Positions 25,750 to 34,441 of a DNA stretch of 64,000 nucleotides are shown piece by piece (within the stretch, counting starts at the first letter, position 1; every line of letters starts with the position of its first letter). This DNA comes from Bacillota bacterium. GTDB lineage: Bacteria > Bacillota > Clostridia > Lachnospirales > Bianqueaceae. The stretch is taken from contig JAFRZL010000027.1 in assembly GCA_017442535.1 (NCBI GenBank), positions 33,988-97,987 of the forward strand, read 5' to 3'. The notes under the pieces were generated by a model, which searched no databases, had not been told where the DNA came from, and saw only the letters and a program-made list of their open reading frames with translations. Both the position numbers and the translations under genes were made by a program.

Positions 25750-25797
25750 TTCAGTTAGTTCAGTTAATAGTATAACACAAAAAATGCATAAAGAAAA
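25750..25797 (-). promoter_or_regulatory. Promoter with tandem 9-base repeats for the SDR gene
   Basis: On the minus strand a good -10 TATACT (25769-25774) has only a weak -35 (TTTTCT, 25792-25797). Directly downstream at the start point lie two direct copies of TTCAGTTA(A/G) (plus-strand reading, 25750-25767), a possible regulator site. Confidence 0.4.
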
Positions 25798-25839
25798 GCT
25801 GTTTTTGACCCGGAATGCGATTTTTTATGGCCGCGTCCG

Positions 25840-26814
25840 CTAAGCGCCTGTATCCGGCGCCAGCCAGGGGTCTCTCTGCTGATAGCGGGGATTCTCAGTA
25901 TTGGTCATCAATATCGTATACCGCCGCGGATAAACGCGCCGAAGCTCCATGAGTGCCGCCCGCGCCGCATCGCCATCGCGGAAAAGGCCGTATACCGTGG
26001 GCCCGCTCCCGCTCATCGAGGCCGCGTCCGCGCCGAGCGCCAGGAGCCGGCCTTTGATCTCGGGGATCTCGGGATGTTCCCGCGAGACGGGCCGTTCCAG
26101 CATATTGATCATCTCCGGCTGCAGTGACTCGATCCTGCGGCTCTCCACCGCTTTCAGGAAACGGTCCACATCCGGGGCAGGCTGCGGTCCCTCCAGATCG
26201 AATTGCTGATACGCCCAGGGCGTCGAAACACTGAAATCAGGTTTCACGAGGATGACGCAGGTCATCGGAAATGCCCGGAGGGGTGTCACGATTTCGCCAC
26301 GGCCGGTCGCGAGAGCCGTCCCGCCCAGGAGGCAGAAGGGCACGTCTGACCCGATCTCCGCGCCGATCTTCATCAGCTCATCCGTGGACAGCCGCAGGCT
26401 GAAGAGTTTATTCATTGCTCTGAGCGCCGCGGCGGCGTCCGCACTCCCTCCGGCCAGGCCGGAAGCAATGGGGATTTTCTTGCGGATCTGCATGAAGACG
26501 GGCTGTTTCAGCCCGAAACGTTCCTCCATCAGCAAAACCGCGCGGTAGGCCAGGTTGCGTGTATCCGCTTTGAGGAAGGGAATATTGCACTCCACACGGT
26601 TCTCCCCGTCCTTCAGCAGCTCGATCTCCACATCGTCCCACAGGCGCAGGCTTTGCATAATCATACTGACGGTGTGATATCCGTCCCCGCGTGCACGGCC
26701 GACTTCCAGTGTCAGATTGATCTTGGCATGCGCTTTGGCATAGGCCGTTCTGCCCCGTGGTTCGCCGTAACCGCTCATATACGCTTTGGAATAATCCGTA
26801 TTCCCCATGAACAT
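25840..26814 (-). CDS. ispE: 4-diphosphocytidyl-2-C-methyl-D-erythritol kinase
   Basis: A 324-residue GHMP kinase of the MEP isoprenoid pathway. Motifs: AYAKAHAKINLTLEV (about 25-38, substrate site), RGDGYHTVSM (about 42), ATP loop PIASGLAGGSADAAAALRAM (about 103-122), and the C-terminal MSGSGPTVYGLF (about 276). It has about 15 extra residues at the N-terminus compared with common IspE. The start ATG 26812-26814 overlaps the TAA of the upstream hydrolase-like gene and follows AAGGAG inside it, so the two are coupled. Confidence 0.95.
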   Translation of the reverse strand: MFMGNTDYSKAYMSGYGEPRGRTAYAKAHAKINLTLEVGRARGDGYHTVSMIMQSLRLWDDVEIELLKDGENRVECNIPFLKADTRNLAYRAVLLMEERFGLKQPVFMQIRKKIPIASGLAGGSADAAAALRAMNKLFSLRLSTDELMKIGAEIGSDVPFCLLGGTALATGRGEIVTPLRAFPMTCVILVKPDFSVSTPWAYQQFDLEGPQPAPDVDRFLKAVESRRIESLQPEMINMLERPVSREHPEIPEIKGRLLALGADAASMSGSGPTVYGLFRDGDAARAALMELRRVYPRRYTILMTNTENPRYQQRDPWLAPDTGA

Positions 26815-27680
26815 TATAGTGACTCCTTCTGATCGATACTCTCCAGAAAAGCAAGCAGTGCCGCCCGATAGCCTTCAGGATCGGCCGGGAAAGCCTGTCC
26901 CGCCCCACCTTCTTCACACAGCAGGATCGTTTTGGGCCCCTGCTTGGCATCGGCGAGCGCCTCGGTCATCCGGGGCGGCATGGCCGGATCATGCGCCGGA
27001 CCGATCAGCATCAGGGGGACCGTCATCAGGCCTCCCCGTCCGGCAAGCGCCTGCCGGGGAGAAACCTTTGAATACCGGACGCCTCTCAGCCACTTTGCCT
27101 GCGCACGGGCCATCCCCAGGATCGGCCAGGACGGAAGCGCGTGCATTGCCAGCTGACAGCGGACCCAGTCATCCGGATCGGGCCAGGCCGCCTCGGCCGC
27201 GACAAAGCGAATCCGGTCATCCGCGCAGGCGCAGAGGATCCCGGCCGCAGCGCCAACCCCTACGCCATAGATACCGGCCTCCGTCCCTTCCGGGAGACGA
27301 TCCCGCACCACAGTCCAGATGCGGCTGAGATCACGGCTCTCCCTAAGGCCCAGCGTCCCTCGAAACTTCGTCTTCATGCCGCGGACCGGCGCCGTAATCA
27401 CATAACAGCCTTGTCTGCGGAAAAAATCCGCCATGTCCCGTGCATTCTCCGGCCCGGCAAGGATAACGGCCCGGTGCCTCTCAGGTCCCCGGGGCGCCAG
27501 CACACGGATTCGAAAGCTGAATCCATCCGGAGCTTTGTCCCGGATCGCAATCTCGCCTTCTTCCACAGGTATCGTCTGCCCGCGCCTTTCCTGCAGCAGG
27601 TACGCCCCTGCCGACCGCGCGGCGGCCCAGATCAGCACCAGCAGGACGATGACCAGGACCAGAAAAGCGATCAGCCACAT
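26814..27680 (-). CDS. Membrane-anchored alpha/beta-hydrolase-like protein lacking the nucleophile Ser
   Basis: A 288-residue protein with one N-terminal membrane segment (about 2-20) and a hydrolase-like remainder resembling the YqkD/BAAT-type group. The place of the nucleophile elbow reads YGVGVGAAAG (about 146), with Gly where Ser, Cys or Asp would be needed, so it may be a non-catalytic relative. A late LIGPAHDPAMPP strand and LLCEEGGAGQAF region match the Asp and His strands of the fold, but the His is also missing there. It is translationally coupled to ispE. The fold assignment is moderately supported; the function is not. Confidence 0.55.
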   Translation of the reverse strand: MWLIAFLVLVIVLLVLIWAAARSAGAYLLQERRGQTIPVEEGEIAIRDKAPDGFSFRIRVLAPRGPERHRAVILAGPENARDMADFFRRQGCYVITAPVRGMKTKFRGTLGLRESRDLSRIWTVVRDRLPEGTEAGIYGVGVGAAAGILCACADDRIRFVAAEAAWPDPDDWVRCQLAMHALPSWPILGMARAQAKWLRGVRYSKVSPRQALAGRGGLMTVPLMLIGPAHDPAMPPRMTEALADAKQGPKTILLCEEGGAGQAFPADPEGYRAALLAFLESIDQKESL

Positions 27681-27708
27681 CGGCTCAAATTCCCGCGGCT
27701 ATGAGGGA

Positions 27709-28350
27709 TCAGAAGCTCGATATGCCATGGGTGTTGACCATGGCATCCAGCTTGAAGCCCGCTTTGCAAAGGGGGCATTCGCGTGAGGGTTTGCTCTCGT
27801 AATCGCTCAGAACACCCTTTGTGTTGAAGATCGAGATGATCGGATGTCCTTCGTATTCGTCCAGGCAGGAAAAGATCGAGCAAATGCCTTCCGTAATGCC
27901 GCCGTAGTACTTGATCGCTTCGAGCGCACCAGCGACCGTAAAGCCCGTGGTCACCGAAGCCGCCAGAATAATCACATGCTTACCCACAATCATGGGCGCC
28001 GTATTCTCCCGGAAAATCAGCTGGCTGCCGGTGGTATGCTCCGGCGTCACCACGTAGATGGTCCGGTGAGCGTTCAGGCTGGTAAAACCGACGCGGGTCA
28101 GTTCGCTGGCCATGCAGGCTCCCACCACTTCGGTGCCGTCCAGACAGAGGATCGTATCGATGATGGTCGAGCTCTTGAATTTGGCCGCGAGCTCGGCCGC
28201 GGCAAGTCTCGCCTCGGAAAGCCTGTGTTTGGTCATGGTCAGATCCACATAGTAATTGATGTGGCTGTGGCTGGTCGCAAAATGTCCCCTAGCGAAGCGC
28301 AGCGGCAGTTTGCTGCTGGCATACGGGTAGTTCACAATATTAATTGCCAT
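27709..28350 (-). CDS. Phosphoribosyltransferase-like protein with altered PRPP loop
   Basis: A 213-residue protein with the layout of type I phosphoribosyltransferases of the orotate kind: TIIDTILCLDGTEVVGACMA region (about 60-80) and a PRPP-type loop IILAASVTTGFTVAGAL (about 126-142). In active enzymes this loop starts with two acidic residues (DD or ED); here they are two Ala, while the TTG turn is kept. A CPLCKAG motif near the C-terminus has two Cys in zinc-knuckle spacing. It could be a PRTase-fold regulator or a clostridial OPRT variant. It has a strong AAGGAGG site. Confidence 0.6.
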   Translation of the reverse strand: MAINIVNYPYASSKLPLRFARGHFATSHSHINYYVDLTMTKHRLSEARLAAAELAAKFKSSTIIDTILCLDGTEVVGACMASELTRVGFTSLNAHRTIYVVTPEHTTGSQLIFRENTAPMIVGKHVIILAASVTTGFTVAGALEAIKYYGGITEGICSIFSCLDEYEGHPIISIFNTKGVLSDYESKPSRECPLCKAGFKLDAMVNTHGISSF

Positions 28351-28376
28351 CCCTGTACCTCCTTATATTGGATTTG

Positions 28377-29570
28377 TCAGATCTTGATCATCTCAGAATA
28401 GGCCATGATGAACGGGCCCGCTCCCTTTCCTTCATTAGTCTTGTAATAATCCGGAATTTCGTAATTATTGGTATTATTGGCGGCGGCCATCAGGTAGATA
28501 TCCGCGAGCCCCTTGTCGGAAAGCTCCCTCTCTACCGTGCCTACAAAGGCGCGCACAGCTGCTTCGCGGTAGCACGGATCCAGGTATCCCAGCCGGATGG
28601 CTTTCAGGATCATGTAAACGATCATGACGGTGCCGCTGGTCTCAAGCCGGTTGGTCTCGGTTACGGGCCAGTTCACCACATTGGGCCACATGCCGCTCGG
28701 ATCCTGGAATTTAAGCATTCCGTCCGCCAGGAGTTTGATATTAGGCGCGATCTCTGCGGCCAGATCATCCGGCAGATATTCGATCGCGTCCGCCATGGCC
28801 ATGGCGTACCAGCCGATGGCGCGGAGCCAGTGATAGGGGCATATATCCTCGGCGCTGTTGCCGGCGTGATAATACAGGCCATTGGGCGCCAGCAGATTCT
28901 TGGCCACCCACTGGAGCCTGCGCGCGATCTTTTCCTGCTGCGCACGGTCGCCGATCTTGGCCGCATAGCGGGCCAGGAAGGGCTGCACCATGTAGATGCC
29001 GTCCAGCCAGACCTTGTATTTAGGCGGCTTGCCGCCTGCCCAGGAATGCCAGTAATTTCCGCCGAGCGCCTCTTCGGAATACTCGCGCGCGATGCAGTTG
29101 CCCTTGGAATTGATATGGTTTTCGTCCGTCAGATCCCGGTACAGATCCGCGGCAAGCTTGCCGTAACGTTCATCACGGTCCATCAGGAGCGCCACCAGCG
29201 AAGCCGTTTTGTAGCAATCCACGCCATGATAATCGACATAGCCCGCGGTCCGGCGGTTCAGACTGATCTTGCCGTCCTCTTCCACCAGCATGGCGTTCAG
29301 GTAGGATATCGCGTAATCCAGATATTTCTGCCCCGCTTCCGGATTCTGCTGATAAATATAATACAGGCCCTCGGTGATCACACCGTTGTAATAGCTCCAG
29401 TTAAAGAGATAGGGCTTCTCTTCCGGGTTGCGGTGCTCATTATCCCAGGAAAAATACCGGTTCTCATTGGTAACGACCTCCGCGGGGACATTTACCTCTG
29501 AATCCACCGTCAGCGCATCGATAAAATGTTTTGCCCGGCTCAGGGCTTCTTTGACTCTCTGTTCGTTCAT
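28377..29570 (-). CDS. Glycoside hydrolase family 105 (unsaturated rhamnogalacturonyl hydrolase)
   Basis: A 397-residue enzyme with the (alpha/alpha)6 barrel pattern of GH88/GH105. These enzymes hydrate the 4,5-unsaturated uronic acid left by polysaccharide lyases and release it from the oligosaccharide. The likely catalytic Asp is in KVWLDGIYMVQPFLARYA (about 189-206), and the HAGNSAEDICPYHWLRAIGWYAMAM stretch (about 240) is the second conserved block. No signal peptide, so it acts inside the cell on imported oligosaccharides. It fits with the lyase and transporter operon at 35-45 kb and the SDR and YiaK-type enzymes. Confidence 0.85.
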   Translation of the reverse strand: MNEQRVKEALSRAKHFIDALTVDSEVNVPAEVVTNENRYFSWDNEHRNPEEKPYLFNWSYYNGVITEGLYYIYQQNPEAGQKYLDYAISYLNAMLVEEDGKISLNRRTAGYVDYHGVDCYKTASLVALLMDRDERYGKLAADLYRDLTDENHINSKGNCIAREYSEEALGGNYWHSWAGGKPPKYKVWLDGIYMVQPFLARYAAKIGDRAQQEKIARRLQWVAKNLLAPNGLYYHAGNSAEDICPYHWLRAIGWYAMAMADAIEYLPDDLAAEIAPNIKLLADGMLKFQDPSGMWPNVVNWPVTETNRLETSGTVMIVYMILKAIRLGYLDPCYREAAVRAFVGTVERELSDKGLADIYLMAAANNTNNYEIPDYYKTNEGKGAGPFIMAYSEMIKI

Positions 29571-29617
29571 TCGTTCCGGACCTCCTATAATTATTTTGAT
29601 ATTGCTGCAGGCGCCCC

Positions 29618-31231
29618 TTACAGGAACAGCAGGACTGCGCAGGCAATGGCAAGAATCACGCGGATCACAATGCCGGTTTTGTACGTATAAAGCTTTCTGG
29701 TCTTGTCAAGTACCTGGAAAGAAAGCATCTCCACATAGGGAGTAGGCGATCTGCGGAACCATCCCTTGACATAGACATCCTGACCGATATACCGTTCCGC
29801 GCGGAAGAGCGCGAAGATTTTATTCAAGGTTTTGAGCGGCTGATTATAGTTCAGCAGCACAATACCCGTCTGATCGCGCAGCACAAAATTCTCGCTGAAG
29901 ATGCATCCCGGATCGCCGCGGCCGATCAGCTGACCCGTCATCTCACAGGGGATGGCCGTAATGCCGGAGACATTGACCTCGGCCATCAGGTCCTCCACCG
30001 TATGGTGGGTGAAGTTCTTGGGATGCTTATACATATACTTAAAGAAGGACAGGCCGACCGTCACCAGTCCGCCGATACCGATCACCTTGAACGGAATATC
30101 ATCCGTCTGGAAGAAGACCACAGCCGCGGCTGCGACCGCAGCGATAAAAGCGATCCAGGGAAGCGCCGCGATCCCCAGCTCTTTGAGGAATGTGCCAAAA
30201 TAATCCCTGTCCGGCTTCTCGTCAAAGGTAACATAGGGGATCTGTCCGTAATCCGGCGCCATTGCGCTGAGTGCCAGCAGGCGCTTGGAGATAAGAGGAT
30301 GCGTGGAATTCAGCTCATACCATTTTGCCCAGTAATTCCACAGATCCCAGCGCATCGCATTGTGGACGCTCGCTCCGGAGATCTCGCCCGTGGTGGCTAC
30401 AGCCGAAGCCACGATCGCCGAGGAGCTCTTGGCGTCCGAGATACCCATGGTGGTAGGACTGGCTACCGAATGTCTGGAATCCTGAGATGCGGAAGCCGTC
30501 ACAAGGCCGAAGCCGATCTTTACCAGAGCGCCGGCAAGCGCATTGGGATTGCGGGTCGCCTGCGCGGCGAATTCATCGGCATAATATTCACGCACACGCG
30601 AGAACCACAGGATAATATATTCTGAAATCAGATACAGCACATAGGCAATGATGCCGATGATAAAGCCCTTGTTGTCATCCGAACTTGAAGAACTGTCACT
30701 GTCGATTTTGCCCCCGCGATAATCCGTCATCATTTCGAAGATGGCATAGAGGACGAGGGGTACCAGCTGTACCATCGTCATCAGCAGCATATCATAATGC
30801 GTCGCGTGGCCCAGTTCATGCGCAACAACCGCCTTGGCCTCTTCTTCATCCAACATCTCCAGAATGCCTTCCGTAATGACAATACGCGCATTATTCTTGG
30901 TATGGCCGTAGGTAAACGCATTAGGCGCCTGATCGTGGATCAGGCCGACCCGCGGCATCTTCATCTTCTGTTCTTCACACACCTGGCGGATAAAAGCCTC
31001 CAGATACGGCGGAAGCTCGGCCGGGAATGTCGCCTTATAAAACCACCTCATGGACAGGTCCGTCAGCCAGGGGCTGATCAGGAACTGTAGCAGCATAAAC
31101 CCGATCGCAATCAGAATCGCCGGAAGGATCGGAAGCTCAGCAATCGCGAAAATCGCGATCAGAACCGCCGCCAGCAGTCCGTACAATCCGGTGATGGTCA
31201 GAACAGAGATCCCAAACAAACTTTTCTTCAT
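29618..31231 (-). CDS. M48 family membrane zinc metalloprotease (HtpX-like)
   Basis: A 537-residue protein: two N-terminal membrane segments (about 8-52), the zinc motif AHELGHATH (His138, Glu139, His142 with the start used here), a preceding NARIVITEGILEMLDEEE stretch typical of M48, two more membrane segments (about 155-210), and the third ligand region REYYADEFAA. After about residue 300 come another membrane pair and a C-terminal domain of about 150 residues not found in HtpX itself. I use ATG 31229-31231, which has proper spacing from GGAAAGG; the ATG six bases upstream touches that site. A good promoter precedes it. Confidence 0.85.
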   Translation of the reverse strand: MKKSLFGISVLTITGLYGLLAAVLIAIFAIAELPILPAILIAIGFMLLQFLISPWLTDLSMRWFYKATFPAELPPYLEAFIRQVCEEQKMKMPRVGLIHDQAPNAFTYGHTKNNARIVITEGILEMLDEEEAKAVVAHELGHATHYDMLLMTMVQLVPLVLYAIFEMMTDYRGGKIDSDSSSSSDDNKGFIIGIIAYVLYLISEYIILWFSRVREYYADEFAAQATRNPNALAGALVKIGFGLVTASASQDSRHSVASPTTMGISDAKSSSAIVASAVATTGEISGASVHNAMRWDLWNYWAKWYELNSTHPLISKRLLALSAMAPDYGQIPYVTFDEKPDRDYFGTFLKELGIAALPWIAFIAAVAAAAVVFFQTDDIPFKVIGIGGLVTVGLSFFKYMYKHPKNFTHHTVEDLMAEVNVSGITAIPCEMTGQLIGRGDPGCIFSENFVLRDQTGIVLLNYNQPLKTLNKIFALFRAERYIGQDVYVKGWFRRSPTPYVEMLSFQVLDKTRKLYTYKTGIVIRVILAIACAVLLFL

Positions 31232-31303
31232 TTTCATCCTTTCCGGGGACGACCCCGTCCTGCGAAAGGGTCTCCCCTGTTGGAATAGTAGTATACTATC
31301 ATT

Positions 31304-31332
31304 AATTTAGCATAATTCAAGCGGATTGTCAA
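31304..31332 (-). promoter_or_regulatory. Promoter for the M48 protease gene
   Basis: TTGACA (31327-31332), 17 bases, TAAATT (31304-31309) on the minus strand. Confidence 0.75.
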
Positions 31333-31390
31333 GTCTCTGCGGGCCTCTTTACGGCGGTTTTACCCATGTGTCGCTGCCGGTAAATCAGTA

Positions 31391-31433
31391 AAAAGAACAG
31401 CCAGGCTGCGGTATCTGTCCGCATCCTGGCTGT
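31391..31433 (-). terminator. Terminator after tRNA-Ser
   Basis: ACAGCCAGG...CCTGGCTGT arms with an inner TGCGG/CCGCA stem (31397-31433), then TCTTTTT on the minus strand, 10 bases past the tRNA. Confidence 0.85.
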
Positions 31434-31443
31434 CATAATTGAA

Positions 31444-31531
31444 CGGAGAAGGAGAGATTTGAACTCTCGCGCCGGTTTCCCGACCTACACCCTTAGCAGG
31501 GGCGCCTCTTCGGCCTCTTGAGTACTTCTCC
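31444..31531 (-). tRNA. tRNA-Ser (anticodon GCU)
   Basis: An 88-base class II tRNA with acceptor GGAGAAG/CTTCTCC, anticodon loop CTGCTAA, a long variable arm (TGTAGGTCGGGAAACCGGC region) and a T arm with GTTCAAATC. Discriminator G. The CCA end is not encoded. Confidence 0.95.
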
Positions 31532-31654
31532 ATGAGCCCTACGCTCGCTTACTATGTAAGCTTAATCATTATACATGATTTGCCCCCGGTTTGTCAACAC
31601 ATTTGTCAAGAATTTTTTGCGCGCGCCAAAACAGCGGCAAACCGTGCCGCAGTA

Positions 31655-31966
31655 TCAGAATTTGGGCAGCATGGACGCAAGATTCTGCGCCCTTCTCTGC
31701 GCCTTCTGGTACTCGGCATACACATATTTGAGGTAGTCGCGGTAAGACTCGACCGCCTCCAGCATGTTCCGGTATGTGGAGCCTTTGGCCGTCATCGTCA
31801 TCCACTTCTGATAAAACTCCGCGGAATCCTTGCCCTGCCACTCTGTTGCAAGTTTCAATGCCTCCACCGTGGACTGGTCCATCTGCAGCTTGATCCATTC
31901 GGCATACCCGGACACTTCCCGGGCCGCGTTTTCCATTATACGATAATCAACTGATACTTTAGCCAT
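31655..31966 (-). CDS. WXG100-like type VII secretion substrate
   Basis: A 103-residue, mostly helical protein with a WQG turn at about residues 43-45 (ATEWQGKDSAEF), the WXG motif that joins two helices in EsxA-type proteins. A late YxxxD/E-like signal may be present in YVYAEYQKAQ. It is the last gene of the cassette, 12 bases after the other WXG100-like gene, and is preceded by AAAGGAGGCGCGGC. The two may form a heterodimer that is exported by an EssC machine encoded elsewhere. Confidence 0.75.
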   Translation of the reverse strand: MAKVSVDYRIMENAAREVSGYAEWIKLQMDQSTVEALKLATEWQGKDSAEFYQKWMTMTAKGSTYRNMLEAVESYRDYLKYVYAEYQKAQRRAQNLASMLPKF

Positions 31967-31978
31967 GCCGCGCCTCCT

Positions 31979-32281
31979 TTACCGGAATGCATCCGCCAGT
32001 GACCGGTTGACCGATTCCGTCTGTTCATAGCCTGTGCCGACCTGCTGACGAAGGAATTGAACGACCTGATCCATCACCTGATACCGGGGCTCCGGGTAAC
32101 GGTCGCAAAATTCGTAAAACTTAGAAATGGCTTCATCGGAAACCGCCCCGTCCCAGCTGTTGTTCAAACTGGTGATCGCCCTCTGCACCTGGGGAAGCCT
32201 GTCCCTAATGGCAATATTATGCTTCGCCATGCTCTCGGCCGTCGCATCGATATGGTCTGTTATGACTCTTAAGTCCGCCAT
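31979..32281 (-). CDS. WXG100-like type VII secretion substrate
   Basis: With the start at ATG 32279-32281 (site GGGAGGG) the protein has exactly 100 residues, the size of the family. A helical first half ends in SWDGAVSDEAISKF, the W-x-G turn near residue 43, followed by a second helical half. An earlier GTG/ATG-type codon at 32299 would add six residues but lacks a ribosome site. It sits between DUF4176 and the second WXG100-like gene with short gaps. Confidence 0.75.
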   Translation of the reverse strand: MADLRVITDHIDATAESMAKHNIAIRDRLPQVQRAITSLNNSWDGAVSDEAISKFYEFCDRYPEPRYQVMDQVVQFLRQQVGTGYEQTESVNRSLADAFR

Positions 32282-32305
32282 TTTACCCTCCCGGATCACT
32301 CCTGA

Positions 32306-32593
32306 TTATGCCTTGGACAACAGGTCCTCGCGCACCTTGTCGATCCTGACCTTGAAATCGAACTGCTCCTCGTCCTGATAGCCGATGGAATAGATTTTTT
32401 CAATCTGCTCATTGTTGAACAGGAAGCACTTGTCCGGACCCATATATCCTTCCGGATACAGACAGCCGGAATAATCCCAGATCGTCTCTCGATCCTCTTT
32501 GACCTGGCGCTGCAGGATGCCTATAATCATCACGCGCTTCGTACTATTGGTTAGCAACACAACCGATCCAATGGGAAGAAGACCTTCAAACAT
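32306..32593 (-). CDS. DUF4176 family protein (type VII-associated)
   Basis: A 95-residue protein starting MFEGLLPIGSVVLL, followed by TKRVMIIGILQRQ, the pattern of DUF4176, small proteins often encoded beside WXG100 and LXG genes. The domain continues with WDYSGCLYPEGYMG (about 38) and FLFNNEQIEKIY. Three ATG codons stand in a row at the start; the third has the best spacing from AAAGAGG. The function is not known; from its usual company a chaperone or adaptor role for type VII substrates is inferred. Confidence 0.75.
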   Translation of the reverse strand: MFEGLLPIGSVVLLTNSTKRVMIIGILQRQVKEDRETIWDYSGCLYPEGYMGPDKCFLFNNEQIEKIYSIGYQDEEQFDFKVRIDKVREDLLSKA

Positions 32594-32609
32594 CATCATT
32601 ACCTCTTTC

Positions 32610-33047
32610 TTATAATAATATTACTATGATTCCAATGATTGCCGGAATCGCCGCGGCGGCCGTCAGCCAGCGTCCCACATTGCGGAATGCCACTGCGATC
32701 CGTCCGGCGTCCGCGGGGGGATCCTCAGCGAGATGAACCTCGAGTGTGGAGATGCCCATCACCCGCACCGGCGCATACCAGACATCCAGTACCGTCCCTT
32801 TCGGGTATCGGGTCACATCGCCCCGCCCGGCTTTGCAGCCGTATGTTTTGCCATCATCGTGCTCCAGGACCCGCACCATCAGGGTATAATGACTGGAGTG
32901 CTCCTCCCTGTCATACCCCATGACTTCCGCGTGCCCGGGCTTGCGTCCGGCTTCAAACTGCTCATGCGTACCTGCCAGAGCCTTGCCGGCCACCATCAGT
33001 ATCAGGCCGATCAAAGCTATAATAAACCCTGCCAGCAACCAGCCCAT
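32610..33047 (-). CDS. Two-TM membrane protein (DUF3592-like), candidate immunity protein
   Basis: A 145-residue protein with a membrane segment at each end (about 3-25 and 121-145) and an outside or beta domain between (HYTLMVRVLEHDDGKTYGC, GTVLDVWYAPVRVMG), the plan of DUF3592 proteins. Its ATG lies one base after the stop codon of the putative effector gene, so the pair is tightly coupled. Immunity proteins of type VII toxins are often coded directly after the toxin and can be membrane proteins. That role is an inference from position only. Confidence 0.55.
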   Translation of the reverse strand: MGWLLAGFIIALIGLILMVAGKALAGTHEQFEAGRKPGHAEVMGYDREEHSSHYTLMVRVLEHDDGKTYGCKAGRGDVTRYPKGTVLDVWYAPVRVMGISTLEVHLAEDPPADAGRIAVAFRNVGRWLTAAAAIPAIIGIIVILL

Positions 33048-33048
33048 T

Positions 33049-34401
33049 TTACCACCATCCCGTGAAGAAGTCTCCGATATCGGAGAGCGTATCCTGTGCG
33101 CCATCCCACATATCGGATGCCCAGCCGCTTACTGCGTCGATCGTACCGCTGACGTCCACTTCGAAGCCCAGATCAAAGCCCACGCCGGCAGCCACGCCGA
33201 CATCAACTTTGAGCTTGCCGTCCGTATAACCGGCCTCTGCATGTGCACCCACACCGACTTTAAGGCTTCCGTTAACGCCGACATCCGTTCCGAGCACGGA
33301 TACGCCTCCCGTGCCGCTGACCTTGACGAGATCCGCCTCGGCACTGGCACCGGCATATATTTCCTTGCGGTTGATGGCTACCTTGGCCTCGGCCTCCGCC
33401 GAAAGTGCGGACGCACTCGCATTGCCGTATACGCCCAGCATGTTCTTGTTCTCACCAAGCCCGATGCGGCCCTCCGCATCCGCCTGTACCACAGCCACAC
33501 TGGTGCCGACCTCCGCCGAAACACCCGGAGAGAACATCTTTACGGTTTTGCCGTCCTTGTCCTTGGTATAGACATACAGTCCTCCGCTGACGCCGGCATG
33601 TGCCTCCGCCGTCAGCACCTTGAGTTCAGCAGAGCCTTCCGCGTACTCACCCTCGCCGGCAGCTTTCAGATCGACCACACTGCCCTCGATCTTGGCCTCC
33701 GCCTTGCCCTCCAGGATCTTGCCTTTAGCGGAATAAAAGTCCTCATCTTCGTTTTTTTGATAATAGTCGGTTTTATTCTGTTTGACATTGACGTTGAATA
33801 CGTCTTCGTCGCCCAGCAGGCTTTTATCCTTGTATTCGCCGTATCCCGGCAGGACGGATACGGTTCCGGTAGCCACCAGAAGCCTCGCAAAAAGGTCATC
33901 GTTATCGGGATCCGTATCCAGAACGGCCCAGTGATTCGATTTGACCCATTCGCCGGCCCAGAACGATTTCTGACCGTCCTCGGACAGCCAGTCCAGCGCG
34001 CTTTCCGGAATACCGATGATGGTGTGGAGCATTTTTTCGCGCAGCATTTCATTCCAGCTCTTGATATGCTGCGGCCAGAACGGGATCTGGCTCTCTATGA
34101 AAGTCCGGATCTGCAGCCGGATCAGCGAATTCTTGAAATTCAGAGGCTCCAGCTGGAGCAGCTTTTTCTCAAGCGCTTCATATTCAGTGGCCACTTCGTT
34201 CAGATAGTTCCGGCATCGCTGCAGTTTCCAGTTGTTGCCCGTCATCGCGTCGGCCTTCATCAGCTGCAGCAGATCGACGATCTGTACCTGCGAATAAAGC
34301 TTCTTCAGCCTCCAGTCAAGCCTTGTAAGCCTCTTATTGATACTGCCGATACGCTCCGCGTATTGTCTCATGGTATTGGTATTAACCCTCACATCCGGCA
34401 T
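33049..34401 (-). CDS. Putative type VII secreted effector with Gly/Ala-rich repeat region
   Basis: A 450-residue protein starting at ATG 34399-34401 behind GAGGTGGTAAGA. Residues 1-100 are helical (MRQYAERIGSINKRLTRLD...) and resemble the product of the gene just upstream. About 110-215 is a mixed domain (ESALDWLSEDGQKSFWAGEW). About 225-425 is made of beta-like stretches alternating Ala/Gly/Glu (AEAKIEGSV, ASASALSAEAEAK, GVGAHAEAGYTDG). The end is aromatic (WASDMWDGAQ, DIGDFFTGWW). There is no signal peptide or membrane helix, in keeping with type VII export. I know no exact family; a toxin role is inferred from context. Confidence 0.55.
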   Translation of the reverse strand: MPDVRVNTNTMRQYAERIGSINKRLTRLDWRLKKLYSQVQIVDLLQLMKADAMTGNNWKLQRCRNYLNEVATEYEALEKKLLQLEPLNFKNSLIRLQIRTFIESQIPFWPQHIKSWNEMLREKMLHTIIGIPESALDWLSEDGQKSFWAGEWVKSNHWAVLDTDPDNDDLFARLLVATGTVSVLPGYGEYKDKSLLGDEDVFNVNVKQNKTDYYQKNEDEDFYSAKGKILEGKAEAKIEGSVVDLKAAGEGEYAEGSAELKVLTAEAHAGVSGGLYVYTKDKDGKTVKMFSPGVSAEVGTSVAVVQADAEGRIGLGENKNMLGVYGNASASALSAEAEAKVAINRKEIYAGASAEADLVKVSGTGGVSVLGTDVGVNGSLKVGVGAHAEAGYTDGKLKVDVGVAAGVGFDLGFEVDVSGTIDAVSGWASDMWDGAQDTLSDIGDFFTGWW

Positions 34402-34441
34402 TCTTACCACCTCGCCTGTTGAATCAGTTTCATCAAATCAC

